The notes under the pieces: model-generated
Database searches by the model: none
What the model was told of the DNA's origin: nothing
Seen by the model: only the letters and a program-made list of their open reading frames with translations
NCBI GenBank assembly: GCA_015056815.1
Contig: SVFN01000001.1
Span: 124,001 to 188,000 of the forward strand
Direction: 5' to 3'
Source: Lachnospiraceae bacterium
GTDB lineage: Bacteria; Bacillota; Clostridia; Lachnospirales; Lachnospiraceae
Length of the DNA stretch: 64,000 nucleotides
Position numbers and translations under genes: made by a program
In this document: positions 7,887 through 16,575 of the stretch, in pieces
How positions within the stretch are numbered: position 1 is the stretch's first letter
How the letters are laid out: the number at the start of each line of letters is the position of its first letter

Positions 7887-8423
7887 ATGAAAAAGAAACG
7901 ATATCTGCTTCAGGAAATCTTAAATGTAAGTCTGTATCTGCTGATCGTGCTGATCATGACTCTTCTTGTGGTGCGTTTTGTGGGAGAACGGACGCGGGTG
8001 AACGGCGATTCCATGGAAACAACACTTTCGGATGGAGACAATCTGATCGTCAATAAGATACAGTATCGCTTTTCAAAGCCCAAACGGTTTGATGTTGTAG
8101 TATTTTCTTTCAAATATGCCAGTCAGACATATTATATCAAACGCATCATCGGATTGCCGGGTGAAACCGTACAGATTAAGGACAGTGTGATCTATATCAA
8201 TGATGAACCGCTGCCGGAGTCCTATGGCATTGAAGCGATGAAAGATGCCGGTCTGGCATCGGAAAAGATCAGATTGGGGAAGAACGAATATTTTGTATTA
8301 GGCGACAATCGAAATCGTAGTGTGGACAGCAGGGATCCCAGCGTCGGTCCTGTAGCCAAATCATCGATCGTTGGAAAGGCATGGCTTCGGATTTATCCGT
8401 TTTACAAATTCGGAGGAGTTTAG
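7887..8423 (+). CDS. lepB: Signal peptidase I (second of two)
   Basis: A 178-residue type I signal peptidase with one N-terminal membrane helix (about 11-32), catalytic Ser42 in NGDSMETTL, catalytic Lys85 in YYIKRIIG and the C-terminal box YFVLGDNRNRSVDSRD. It differs clearly from the copy at 6355-6942, so the two are diverged paralogues rather than a recent duplication. GAGAGGA precedes the ATG. Its end carries the ribosome binding site GGAGGAG of rnhB, so the two genes are translationally linked. Confidence 0.94.
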   Translation: MKKKRYLLQEILNVSLYLLIVLIMTLLVVRFVGERTRVNGDSMETTLSDGDNLIVNKIQYRFSKPKRFDVVVFSFKYASQTYYIKRIIGLPGETVQIKDSVIYINDEPLPESYGIEAMKDAGLASEKIRLGKNEYFVLGDNRNRSVDSRDPSVGPVAKSSIVGKAWLRIYPFYKFGGV

Positions 8424-8425
8424 TG

Positions 8426-9190
8426 ATGAAAAGTATCAGTGAAATAAAAGAAATCTATCAGGCAGCACAAAACGGTATGCTGCCTGATTTTATCAGGGAA
8501 TATGAACAGGATGCAAGAAGCGGGGTAAAGAGTCTGGTAGAGAAAGCGAAGCGGGAATTGATCAGGCTTGAGAATGAGCGTGAACGTATGCAAAAGATGC
8601 TTTCCTATGAGAAGCAGTTTGGACAGGACTATGCGCTGATCTGTGGAATCGATGAGGCGGGCAGAGGACCGTTAGCGGGACCGGTGGTGGCAGGAGCGGT
8701 TATCCTTCCAAAAGAAGAAGAAATCCTTTATCTGAACGATTCCAAGAAACTATCGGCGAAAAAGAGAGAAGAACTGTACGATGTGATCATGGAGAAAGCG
8801 GTCGCAGCGGCGGTGGGATTTGCTTCGCCGGAACGGATCGATGAGATCAATATCTTACAGGCGACATATGAAGCGATGCGAGAAGCGGTAGCTAAGCTTG
8901 AATGTCGGCCGGATCTTTTACTGAACGATGCTGTTACGATCCCAAAGCTTGAGATCAGACAGGTACCGATTATTAAGGGAGATGCCAAAAGTGCTTCCAT
9001 TGCGGCTGCCAGTATTCTTGCAAAGGTTACAAGGGACAGACTGATGGTGGAATATGACAAAGTATTTCCGGGATACGGATTTAAAGACAATAAAGGATAT
9101 GGCGCGCAGGCACACATTGAAGCGTTAAAGAAAATGGGACCGACACCGATCCACAGAAGATCCTTTATCGGTCATTTTGTAGATGTTTAA
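8426..9190 (+). CDS. rnhB: Ribonuclease HII
   Basis: Cleaves the RNA strand of RNA-DNA hybrids and single ribonucleotides in DNA. ATG 8426 (254 residues) is two bases after the lepB stop and uses GGAGGAG at 8412-8418 inside lepB; the longer frame from 8381 is rejected. The catalytic block GIDEAGRGPLAGPV (Asp76, Glu77) is intact, as are LNDSKKLSAKKRE and KGDAKSASIAAASILAK. An N-terminal helical extension of about 70 residues precedes the catalytic domain, as in other clostridial RnhB proteins. Confidence 0.96.
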   Translation: MKSISEIKEIYQAAQNGMLPDFIREYEQDARSGVKSLVEKAKRELIRLENERERMQKMLSYEKQFGQDYALICGIDEAGRGPLAGPVVAGAVILPKEEEILYLNDSKKLSAKKREELYDVIMEKAVAAAVGFASPERIDEINILQATYEAMREAVAKLECRPDLLLNDAVTIPKLEIRQVPIIKGDAKSASIAAASILAKVTRDRLMVEYDKVFPGYGFKDNKGYGAQAHIEALKKMGPTPIHRRSFIGHFVDV

Positions 9191-9225
9191 AAGAAGCAGA
9201 AGGGGAAAAGCAAAGGGGGAGACGT

Positions 9226-10872
9226 ATGAGTTTCAATCTCAGCGGTTTATTTACCAATAATCCCATACAGAGTGTGACGCCCGCAAAGGAAACACAGCTA
9301 AATGCCAGACAGAATAGCATTACATCCGGTGCGAGCGGGAATGTTGCCGGAATGACAAACGGCAGTCAGATCTCGGGCGAAGTGGTAAGTGTCAATGGCA
9401 AGGACATTGTGATCCGGATGGCAAAGGGTGAGATGCTCTCTGCGAAGCTTTCTGCAGATATGAATGTGGAGCCTGGACAGCAGATGACATTTGAAGTCCA
9501 GAAAAATGCTTCGGGTCAGGTGGCGCTCAGGGCATTGTATGCTAATCTGGATATCAATCCCACCGCTTTAAAGGCTCTTGATATGGCCAATATCCCGGTG
9601 CGGGAGAATACGATTGCAATGGTGGATGCCATGATGCGTGAGGGGATGTCTATCGGAAGTGAATCCCTGCAGAAAATGTATCATGAGATCGCTAAAAATC
9701 CGGAAGCAAGCGGGAATGCCATTGTTTCGCTGAGCAGACTGGGGATACCGGTCAATCGGGAAACGATCAGTCAGCATGAGTCTTATGTGAATTTAGAGCA
9801 TCAGATCGATGGCGCGGTGGGCGAACTTGGAGAGGAGATCGCAGAAATGACGAAAGCGCTGTTTGCCATGGGAGAGGACGGACAGGCGATGAAATTTCAG
9901 TCGCAGATACTGGATTTGTTTGCCGGTTCCGATGTAGACTGGATCGCGGATCTTTCCAAAATGGAAGAAGCCGCGGAAGGAGCAGACGGTGCAGAGAAAC
10001 TCATACAGCCAGAGAACCTTTCCGGTCCAAAAGCGCAGCTTTCGTCTGCACAGATGGAGGAGCTGTCAGATCTGATGAAACAGCTGGGGGGAAGCGTAGA
10101 GCTGACCGATGCGATGGCAAAGGGAGAGATTTCCCCGAAGCAGTATCTTTCTTTGGTCAATCAGATGTTGGGACAGGCAGAGGCCTTTGCGTCCAAGGAA
10201 GAAAAGACACTGCTGGCGAAACTGATCCAGAGCCCGTCCTTTGGGAAACTGCTGACCGGACAGATGAAGGAAGAGTTATCTTTTAAACCAGAGGAAATGC
10301 TCTCCAGAGAAAAAGTGCAGCAGTTCTATGATAAACTGCAGAACAGGCTGGCAGTGATGGCACAGAATCTGCCGGAATACGGGAAAGCAGCACAGCCGCT
10401 GCAGCAGGGAGTCAGTCATCTGCAGCAAAACCTGGCTTTTATGCAGCAGATCAACTATATGGCAGATTATGTACAGCTGCCCATGAAAATGAATGGCGGG
10501 AATACAAACGGTGAGTTGTATGTCTATACGAACAAAAAGAATCTGGCAGGAGACGAAGGTACACTGAGTGCCTTTTTGCACCTGGATATGACACATATGG
10601 GACCGGTAGATGTGTATGTTGCCATGTCAAACGGAAACCATGTTAAGACCAATTTTTATCTGGCAAGTGATGAGATGCTGGATTTTGTCGGAGAGCATAT
10701 TCATATACTGGATGAACGACTTGCAGCCAGAGGATATCATATGGATGTTACGTTGACGGAAAAGGAGCCGGGAAAACCCTTTGGTGTGCTGGAAGAACTG
10801 AAAAAAGATAAGACAGAAAACGGAATGGTCAGCACTAAGATCGCATCTTATGCATTTGATGTGAGAGCGTAG
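9226..10872 (+). CDS. FliK-like (flagellar hook-length control C-domain) protein, YlqG-type
   Basis: A 548-residue soluble protein. The C-terminal third (about 420-548: GELYVYTNKKN, HLDMTHMGPVDVYVAM, LASDEMLDFVGEHIHILDERL) resembles the flagellar hook-length control (FliK) C-terminal domain. The N-terminal part has a small beta domain (about 48-95, GEVVSVNGKDIVIRMAKGE) followed by helical Gln/Glu-rich sequence. In Bacillus the same place next to rnhB is held by ylqG, followed by ylqH, a stand-alone FlhB-C-like gene, and the same pair is seen here. No other flagellar gene is in the window. The cellular role is unknown. Confidence 0.75.
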   Translation: MSFNLSGLFTNNPIQSVTPAKETQLNARQNSITSGASGNVAGMTNGSQISGEVVSVNGKDIVIRMAKGEMLSAKLSADMNVEPGQQMTFEVQKNASGQVALRALYANLDINPTALKALDMANIPVRENTIAMVDAMMREGMSIGSESLQKMYHEIAKNPEASGNAIVSLSRLGIPVNRETISQHESYVNLEHQIDGAVGELGEEIAEMTKALFAMGEDGQAMKFQSQILDLFAGSDVDWIADLSKMEEAAEGADGAEKLIQPENLSGPKAQLSSAQMEELSDLMKQLGGSVELTDAMAKGEISPKQYLSLVNQMLGQAEAFASKEEKTLLAKLIQSPSFGKLLTGQMKEELSFKPEEMLSREKVQQFYDKLQNRLAVMAQNLPEYGKAAQPLQQGVSHLQQNLAFMQQINYMADYVQLPMKMNGGNTNGELYVYTNKKNLAGDEGTLSAFLHLDMTHMGPVDVYVAMSNGNHVKTNFYLASDEMLDFVGEHIHILDERLAARGYHMDVTLTEKEPGKPFGVLEELKKDKTENGMVSTKIASYAFDVRA

Positions 10873-10887
10873 TAAACAAAAAAGGAT

Positions 10888-11196
10888 TTGTCTATGGAAA
10901 AGAAGAAAAAGCCTGCGCAGGCGATCGCACTGGAATTTGATCCGGAATTTGATGCACCGAAAGTCATTGCTTCCGGTAAGGGGGCACTGGCGGAGAAGAT
11001 CATAGAAGAGGCAAAAGAGCATAATGTTCCGGTACATAAGGACACGAAACTTGCAGAGACTTTGTCCAGACTGGAAATTGGGGATACGATCCCCCCGGAG
11101 CTATATGAAGTGGTGGCAGAGATCCTGGTGTTTGTGGATCAGGTTGACCGGATCAAGCAGAAGATGGATGCTTACCAGGCACAGAAAAAGAGGTAA
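10888..11196 (+). CDS. Stand-alone FlhB cytoplasmic-domain-like protein (YlqH-type)
   Basis: At 102 residues it corresponds to the cytoplasmic, substrate-switch domain of FlhB/YscU only, without the membrane part. AIALEFDPEFDAPKVIASGKG, IIEEAKEHNVPVHKD, LAETLSRLEIGDTIPPELYEVVAEIL align with that domain. The NPTH self-cleavage motif is absent: the protein starts (MEKKKKPAQ) at about that point, like an already processed FlhB fragment. Start is either ATG 10894 or TTG 10888 in TCTATG context; the ATG-based length is 100 residues. It follows the FliK-like gene after 15 bases. FliK and FlhB-C interact in flagellar export, which suggests this pair does too. Confidence 0.8.
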   Translation: MSMEKKKKPAQAIALEFDPEFDAPKVIASGKGALAEKIIEEAKEHNVPVHKDTKLAETLSRLEIGDTIPPELYEVVAEILVFVDQVDRIKQKMDAYQAQKKR

Positions 11197-11203
11197 TTGC
11201 ATC

Positions 11204-11563
11204 ATGAATAAAAGACAGATCGGCAGCAAAAAGGAAGAATTGGCGGCAGCTTTTTTACGGGAAAAGGGCGTACAGATCGTTCGGAAAAATTACCGGATCA
11301 GACAGGGGGAGATCGATCTGATCGGATATGAGGATAGGGTGCTGATCTTTGTGGAAGTCAAATACCGGAGTGCAAAAAGAGCGGGACTTCCTGAGGATGC
11401 AGTCACAACGGCCAAAAAAAGGCAGATCTGTAAGGTGGCGTTATTTTATCTGAATCAGAATAAACTGGGGACGGATATTCCCTGCCGTTATGATGTCATA
11501 GCAATTGATGAAGAAGGCGTGCGCTGGTATAAAAATGCCTTTGAACACTGCTATGATTATTAA
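11204..11563 (+). CDS. YraN / UPF0102 family nuclease-fold protein
   Basis: A 119-residue member of UPF0102. GEIDLIGYEDRVLIFVEVKYR carries the acidic and EVK residues of a PD-(D/E)XK-type nuclease fold, but no activity is firmly established for the family. ATG 11204 gives the conserved start NKRQIGSKKEELAAAFL; the longer frame from 11024 runs through the FlhB-like gene and is rejected. It starts 7 bases after that gene's stop. Its position downstream of rnhB is common in Firmicutes. Confidence 0.9.
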   Translation: MNKRQIGSKKEELAAAFLREKGVQIVRKNYRIRQGEIDLIGYEDRVLIFVEVKYRSAKRAGLPEDAVTTAKKRQICKVALFYLNQNKLGTDIPCRYDVIAIDEEGVRWYKNAFEHCYDY

Positions 11564-11632
11564 GCCTGCATCAGTGTATAATAAAGCCTGGGGCACACGA
11601 TCATGCAGGAGCATATGAGGAGAAATGGAAAC

Positions 11633-12586
11633 ATGAATCAGGTTATCAGGACCCCGTTAATGGGGATCAGACAGGAAGAAACATACAGAGCCATGCAACA
11701 GGAATGCATGACATTTGATGACGGAAAGGTGATGGAATATCTGACCTTTCCGCTTTTAACGCAGACGGGATGTGTCAGCCATCTGTTTACGACAAGGCTT
11801 GGCGGAGTCAGTCAGGGAATTTTTGCGTCCTGCAATTTGAGTTTTACCAGAGGTGATGCCGTTGAAGCTGTTATGGAAAACTACAGGCGTGTCGCAGTGG
11901 TGATGACCAGACAGGAACAGAAACTGCTGGACAAAAGAGAAGGAAAACCGACACCGCTGAAAGAGCCGCTTACGTTAACGGATTTTGTGTGCAGTGATCA
12001 GACACACACCACCAATATACGGGTGGCCACCAGAGAAGATGCCGGAAAAGGTGTTGTGCGAAAGAAGGACTATACAGATGTGGACGGTCTTATCACGCAG
12101 GAAAAAGGACTGGTTCTTTCCACCTTCTATGCGGATTGTATACCTTTGTATTTTGTGGATCCGCAAAAGAAAGCCATCGGGCTTTCCCATTCCGGCTGGC
12201 GTGGGACAGTAGGAAAAATGGGAGAACAGACTGTCAAAAAAATGCAGGAAGAATTCGGCTCCAGACCGGAGGAGATTTATGCAGCGATCGGTCCCGGAAT
12301 CTGCCAGGAATGTTATGAAGTGAGTGAAGACGTGGCACAGGCGGTCTGCGAGTGCTTTGAAAAGGAGCGTTCGATCGTGGAGAAACTGATCTATAAAAAG
12401 GATAATGGCAAATATCAACTCGATCTGTGGCGGACAAACTATGAGATCCTTTTGCAGGCGGGGATTTTGCCGGAGCATATTCAGGTGACCGATATCTGCA
12501 CCTGCCACAATCCGTCGTATCTGTTTTCGCACAGAGCCAGTCATGGAAGACGTGGAAATCTGGGGGCTTTTCTGTGCCTGATCTGA
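11633..12586 (+). CDS. pgeF: Peptidoglycan editing factor PgeF / laccase-domain (YfiH/YlmD) protein
   Basis: Member of the multicopper polyphenol oxidase (laccase-like) domain family; members act on purine nucleosides or correct peptidoglycan precursors. Family motifs are intact: TTRLGGVSQGIFASCNLS, SDQTHTTNI with the metal-ligand His, YADCIPLYF with the Cys, LSHSGWRGT with the second His, and IGPGICQECYEV. ATG 11633 (317 residues) follows GAGGAG with 10 bases between; an in-frame ATG at 11603 has a poorer site. An insertion-like segment rich in Lys/Glu (TRQEQKLLDKREGKPTPLKEP) makes it longer than most members. Confidence 0.88.
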   Translation: MNQVIRTPLMGIRQEETYRAMQQECMTFDDGKVMEYLTFPLLTQTGCVSHLFTTRLGGVSQGIFASCNLSFTRGDAVEAVMENYRRVAVVMTRQEQKLLDKREGKPTPLKEPLTLTDFVCSDQTHTTNIRVATREDAGKGVVRKKDYTDVDGLITQEKGLVLSTFYADCIPLYFVDPQKKAIGLSHSGWRGTVGKMGEQTVKKMQEEFGSRPEEIYAAIGPGICQECYEVSEDVAQAVCECFEKERSIVEKLIYKKDNGKYQLDLWRTNYEILLQAGILPEHIQVTDICTCHNPSYLFSHRASHGRRGNLGAFLCLI

Positions 12587-12712
12587 TCATGTGTGCGCGG
12601 GGATAAACTATTATAGAAACAGTACCTTCAGAACCGTTTTAGAGATTGACAATCAAAACCGTAACAGAAAAATGCGTTCAGGTGGTATCAGTTAACACAG
12701 GGATGGACGGGG

Positions 12713-12728
12713 TTAAGAAAGACTTAAG
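12713..12728 (+). promoter_or_regulatory. Direct-repeat box upstream of the response regulator
   Basis: TTAAG occurs at 12713-12717 and again at 12724-12728, spaced 11 bases (one helical turn). OmpR-family regulators usually bind such direct repeats. It is about 100 bases upstream of the regulator gene, just before a weak TTTTCA-N17-TAATGA pair (12741-12769), which would fit autoregulation. The rest of the 230-base gap (12587-12818) shows nothing clear. Confidence 0.35.
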
Positions 12729-12818
12729 GATTCTATGTTATTTTCATTAAATAATCTGTGTTTTAATGATAGCATACACCGAAAGCCGAAAGCCCCGGCA
12801 AAATAAGGGAGAGTTATT

Positions 12819-13514
12819 ATGGCAACAATTTTAGTATGTGATGATGATGTAAACATTGTTGATGCGATCTCAATCTATCTGGAACAGGAAGGACATGAGA
12901 TCTTGAAAGCTTATGACGGAATGGAAGCGATACAGATGCTGAAAGCTAATAAGATCGACCTTCTGATCATAGATGTCATGATGCCCAAATTGGACGGTAT
13001 CCATGCAATCTTAAAGATCAGGGAATTCAGCATGATCCCGATCCTGGTGTTGTCAGCCAAAACAGAAGATGCGGATAAGATCCTGGGACTGAATGTGGGA
13101 GCGGATGATTATATCACAAAACCTTTTAATCCATTGGAACTCGTGGCCAGAGTCAGATCCAGCTTAAGACGTTATACGAAACTCGGAAGTGTGGCGCAGA
13201 CAAACAGCGATGTGTATGTTTCCGGCGGACTGATGATGAATGACGAGACGAAGGAAGTGGAAGTGGATGGTGAGAGTGTGAAGCTGACACCCATTGAGTA
13301 TAATATCCTTCTTCTCCTTCTGAAAAATGCAGGTAAGGTTTTTTCCATCGATCAGATTTATGAGAATATCTGGAATGAGGAAGCGATCGGAGCGGATAAT
13401 ACCGTTGCTGTACATATCCGGCACATCAGAGAGAAGATCGAGATCAATCCAAAAGAGCCACGTTATCTGAAAGTTGTATGGGGCATCGGGTATAAGGTGG
13501 AAAAATATAACTGA
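12819..13514 (+). CDS. OmpR-family response regulator
   Basis: A 231-residue two-domain regulator. The receiver domain (1-120) has the acidic pair (CDDD at 7-10), the phosphorylated Asp52 in LLIIDVMMPK and the conserved Lys in YITKPF (about 104). The C-terminal winged-helix domain (about 135-230) includes LTPIEYNILLLLLKNAGKVFS and VAVHIRHIREKIE. It is followed 19 bases later by its sensor kinase, so the two form one operon. Confidence 0.95.
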   Translation: MATILVCDDDVNIVDAISIYLEQEGHEILKAYDGMEAIQMLKANKIDLLIIDVMMPKLDGIHAILKIREFSMIPILVLSAKTEDADKILGLNVGADDYITKPFNPLELVARVRSSLRRYTKLGSVAQTNSDVYVSGGLMMNDETKEVEVDGESVKLTPIEYNILLLLLKNAGKVFSIDQIYENIWNEEAIGADNTVAVHIRHIREKIEINPKEPRYLKVVWGIGYKVEKYN

Positions 13515-13533
13515 TGTAAAGGTGGGAACGTGT

Positions 13534-16353
13534 GTGATCAAAAAACATGCCAGCGGCAAAAACAAATGTATTTTAGTGTTGATCCAGCAGATTACGGCGG
13601 TCACAATGATTGTGATCATGGTAACTCTGCTGACACAGATCAGTGTCCGGTCAGAACGGGATCATTCGCTTGTCTTTTATGATCTGCGGGAGATAGCTTC
13701 AGACAATGACGAAAGCTTTCAGGAATCCTCCAGCTTTTCTATGATGTTTTCTGAGGACATTAATGCGTTGATCTATTATCTGGCAATCTGTCAGCAGTTT
13801 GAAGAAAACGGAAAGTTTGACAAGAATCGTAATATCGATCTGTTGTCTTATGTGAAAAGAAAATGGGTATCACCGGAGAGTATTTCCAGCGACGGAAGTC
13901 TGAATTACCGGGTCGGCGATCTGATCAACTGGCAGGATGTGAATGGCGTTGAAGTCAAGACAGTCGGCGAGGATCAGATTGATGTTGGCGGGGGAGAATA
14001 TATTCCGTATGAGCAGGTGGTGGAACGTTATCTTCCGTCAGACGGTATCAGCATATATGATAAAGATCTGGTCAGCATTCTTAAATCGGCAGGAATGTGG
14101 GAGAAGGACGCAACAGAGTCGATGGATGACGGATTCGAAACGGACGGGATCGATGAGTATTATGATCAGACAGAGTATTCGGACGATGTTGATCCGGACG
14201 TAATGATGCAGGCTGACGAGGCAATGGCTGCTGCTGAGAGCCGGTATTATGAAGAAACGGAAGATACCGTTTACATGGATGAGGATCCGGTTTATGCCGA
14301 AGAGCAGCTAAGAGCGCAGGCAATCATTACGCACTATATCATGGAGGCTGCGAGAGATCTGTCTTTAAACTACAAGACCTACACAGAGCAGAATGATTAT
14401 TTCAAAAAAAACAAGAGTATCAAATATTTTTATGCACCGGACGTGAAGGGAAACAATTATTATACCAACTGTGCCGGAGAGGGAAGAACCACATCGGATT
14501 ATATCAGGGCGTTTAAAAAAGCGATGAAGACGGGTAGCGGCAGTTATGTTTGCTATGATCTGTCGAAGGATGAATTTACAACGGTCCGTTATGAGGAAAA
14601 GGATGTAAATCATACGGAACTGAGAAGGTTTTTCTGTGATTACAGTTACGCATTCAAAGACAAAGGCGTTTTTTACATTGCCTATATCAATTCGGACGAA
14701 GAAGCAGAGCTTCTGGATGGAACGAAGCTGGTACGGACGGATGCTTATGGTAAACTGGAAAATGTGTATGGAAATGTAAAACCCAATTTTATGTTCTATG
14801 TTGTGACACTCGCAGTCTGTCTGGCGCTGTTTGTGATCAGCTTTTTTATCTGGTGCGGCATGGTAGGCTACCGCCGGGAAAAAGTGCTTATGACAGAGGA
14901 GGGAATGAAAGAACAGGATGGCGCAGGATATCGTCTGATCCGGGCGGAGGAGTTGTCGGTTTTTGACCGTATGTATACCGGGATCTTTCTGATACTGGCA
15001 GTAGTGGTGGAAGCAGTGATCCTTTTGGGAATGGCTCTGCTTATCATGGATGGTTATATGGATGGCGAACTCAGTTTGCTGACGGATCACAGACTGATCA
15101 GGATCTGCGCTGTGCTTACCTTTCTGTGGATCCTTGGAGCGCAGTTCTTCTGGGCTTCTTTCCTGAGAAGAGTCAAGACCCGTACATTTTGGAAAAACAG
15201 TGTGATCTGCCGGGGATTCCTGCTTGTTAAAAAAGTGGCAGGACGTGCTATGCTGGCGTTTGCAGATAAGAATGTTATCGTGAATCTGTGGATACCATAT
15301 CTCGTCTTTTTGGCTATGAATCTGTTGATCCTGGCGATTGGTGTGGACTTTATCAATTATTTCTGGGGATTTGTGGCAGTTGCTTTTGTGCTGGATATCC
15401 TGGTCGGAATCGTAGGACAAAGATTATACCGGGAGCGAAGGGAAGTGCTGGACGGAATCAACCGGATTGCGGATGGCGAGATTACCTATCAGGTGGATGT
15501 GAGCCGGATGCATGGGCAGAATGTTCTTTTTGCAAGGGCGGTGAATCATATCGGTGATGGTATTCATGAGGCTGTGCAGATCAGTATGAAGGATGAACGT
15601 CTGAAAGCGGATCTGATCACGAATGTCAGTCACGATATCAAGACGCCGCTTACTTCCATCATTAATTATGTGGATCTTTTGAAACGAGTGGATATCGAGG
15701 ATGAGAAGGCACAGGAGTATCTTCGGATACTGGATGAGAAATCCCAGAGACTGAAACAGTTGACACTGGATCTGGTGGAAGCAAGCAAGATTTCTTCCGG
15801 CAATATCGTACTGCATTTTGAGCCGCTTCGCGTGAAAGACCTGATGATGCAGGTGATCGGCGAGTTTTCGGATAAGTTTGAGGAAAAAGACCTGACGGTC
15901 ATAGCGGGATTTCCGGAGGAGCCGGTCGTGATCGAAGCCGACAGCAGGCGCATGTGGCGCGTGATGGAAAATCTGTTTAACAATATCTATAAATACGCGA
16001 TGCAGGGAACGAGAGTGTATCTGGATATTGAGTTGAAAGACCGGGTTTATATCATTGTGAAGAATATTTCCATGCAGAAGTTAAATGTCAGTGCCGATGA
16101 ACTGACAGAGCGCTTTATCCGGGGAGATATCTCCCGTAGTACAGAAGGAAGCGGGCTGGGACTGTCCATAGCCAAGAGTCTTGTGGAAGCGCAGAAGGGC
16201 GAATTTGAGATTGTACTGGATGGGGATCTGTTTAAAGTTATCATGCGGTTTGATGAAATGACAAAAGAGCCAGCCCCTCGGACCGAAATACAGGAGATCG
16301 AAGTGTTAAATGACGTGGAAGTGATCGAAAATGAGGAAGCGATAGGAGAGTAA
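13534..16353 (+). CDS. Sensor histidine kinase with very large extracytoplasmic domain
   Basis: Cognate kinase of the regulator at 12819. The frame is open from 13474, but GTG 13534, preceded by AAAGGTGGG, gives a start just after the regulator stop (939 residues). Layout: helix 1 (about 14-32), an acidic extracytoplasmic region of nearly 390 residues, a cluster of further membrane helices (about 420-441, 480-505, 518-540, 585-640), a HAMP-like segment, HisKA with NVSHDIKTPLTS (phosphorylated His700), and HATPase_c with the N box (MENLFNNIYKYA) and GSGLGLSIAKSL. The extracytoplasmic region has a low-complexity stretch of Asp/Glu/Tyr and no recognised domain. The ligand is unknown. Confidence 0.9.
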   Translation: MIKKHASGKNKCILVLIQQITAVTMIVIMVTLLTQISVRSERDHSLVFYDLREIASDNDESFQESSSFSMMFSEDINALIYYLAICQQFEENGKFDKNRNIDLLSYVKRKWVSPESISSDGSLNYRVGDLINWQDVNGVEVKTVGEDQIDVGGGEYIPYEQVVERYLPSDGISIYDKDLVSILKSAGMWEKDATESMDDGFETDGIDEYYDQTEYSDDVDPDVMMQADEAMAAAESRYYEETEDTVYMDEDPVYAEEQLRAQAIITHYIMEAARDLSLNYKTYTEQNDYFKKNKSIKYFYAPDVKGNNYYTNCAGEGRTTSDYIRAFKKAMKTGSGSYVCYDLSKDEFTTVRYEEKDVNHTELRRFFCDYSYAFKDKGVFYIAYINSDEEAELLDGTKLVRTDAYGKLENVYGNVKPNFMFYVVTLAVCLALFVISFFIWCGMVGYRREKVLMTEEGMKEQDGAGYRLIRAEELSVFDRMYTGIFLILAVVVEAVILLGMALLIMDGYMDGELSLLTDHRLIRICAVLTFLWILGAQFFWASFLRRVKTRTFWKNSVICRGFLLVKKVAGRAMLAFADKNVIVNLWIPYLVFLAMNLLILAIGVDFINYFWGFVAVAFVLDILVGIVGQRLYRERREVLDGINRIADGEITYQVDVSRMHGQNVLFARAVNHIGDGIHEAVQISMKDERLKADLITNVSHDIKTPLTSIINYVDLLKRVDIEDEKAQEYLRILDEKSQRLKQLTLDLVEASKISSGNIVLHFEPLRVKDLMMQVIGEFSDKFEEKDLTVIAGFPEEPVVIEADSRRMWRVMENLFNNIYKYAMQGTRVYLDIELKDRVYIIVKNISMQKLNVSADELTERFIRGDISRSTEGSGLGLSIAKSLVEAQKGEFEIVLDGDLFKVIMRFDEMTKEPAPRTEIQEIEVLNDVEVIENEEAIGE

Positions 16354-16360
16354 GCAGAGA

Positions 16361-16391
16361 AAAATACTACAGCGGTTCAGAAGTATTTTTA
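16361..16391 (+). terminator. Candidate terminator of the two-component operon
   Basis: AAAATACT at 16361-16368 pairs with AGTATTTT at 16382-16389 across a 13-base loop, with a T tract on the descending side. It lies 8 bases after the kinase stop. The stem is A-T rich, so it may act together with the stronger hairpin just downstream. Confidence 0.45.
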
Positions 16392-16431
16392 CATACCTTA
16401 TTCCGGTATTTATAAACAAAAGACAATAATA

Positions 16432-16475
16432 AAAATGAGGCACTGCCGCACAAATGTGGGCAAGTGCCTCATTTT
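16432..16475. terminator. Bidirectional terminator between the kinase and prs
   Basis: A 13-bp perfect stem (AAAATGAGGCACT at 16432-16444 with 16463-16475) with an inner GCCGCA/TGTGGGC pairing. It ends in T residues on both strands and lies between convergent genes, so it can stop transcription from both sides. Confidence 0.8.
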
Positions 16476-16575
16476 AAGTCTGTTGTTCTTTTTGTGAAGT
16501 GCTTTTTACCGATACCATAGATCGATATTACCCGGATCTGAATACGGGATACGGTATAAGGTATAAGGAACCCTC

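Noticed and set aside
11024-11203. Upstream extension of the YraN-type gene
   Set aside because: It overlaps the FlhB-like gene in another frame; ATG 11204 gives the conserved family start.
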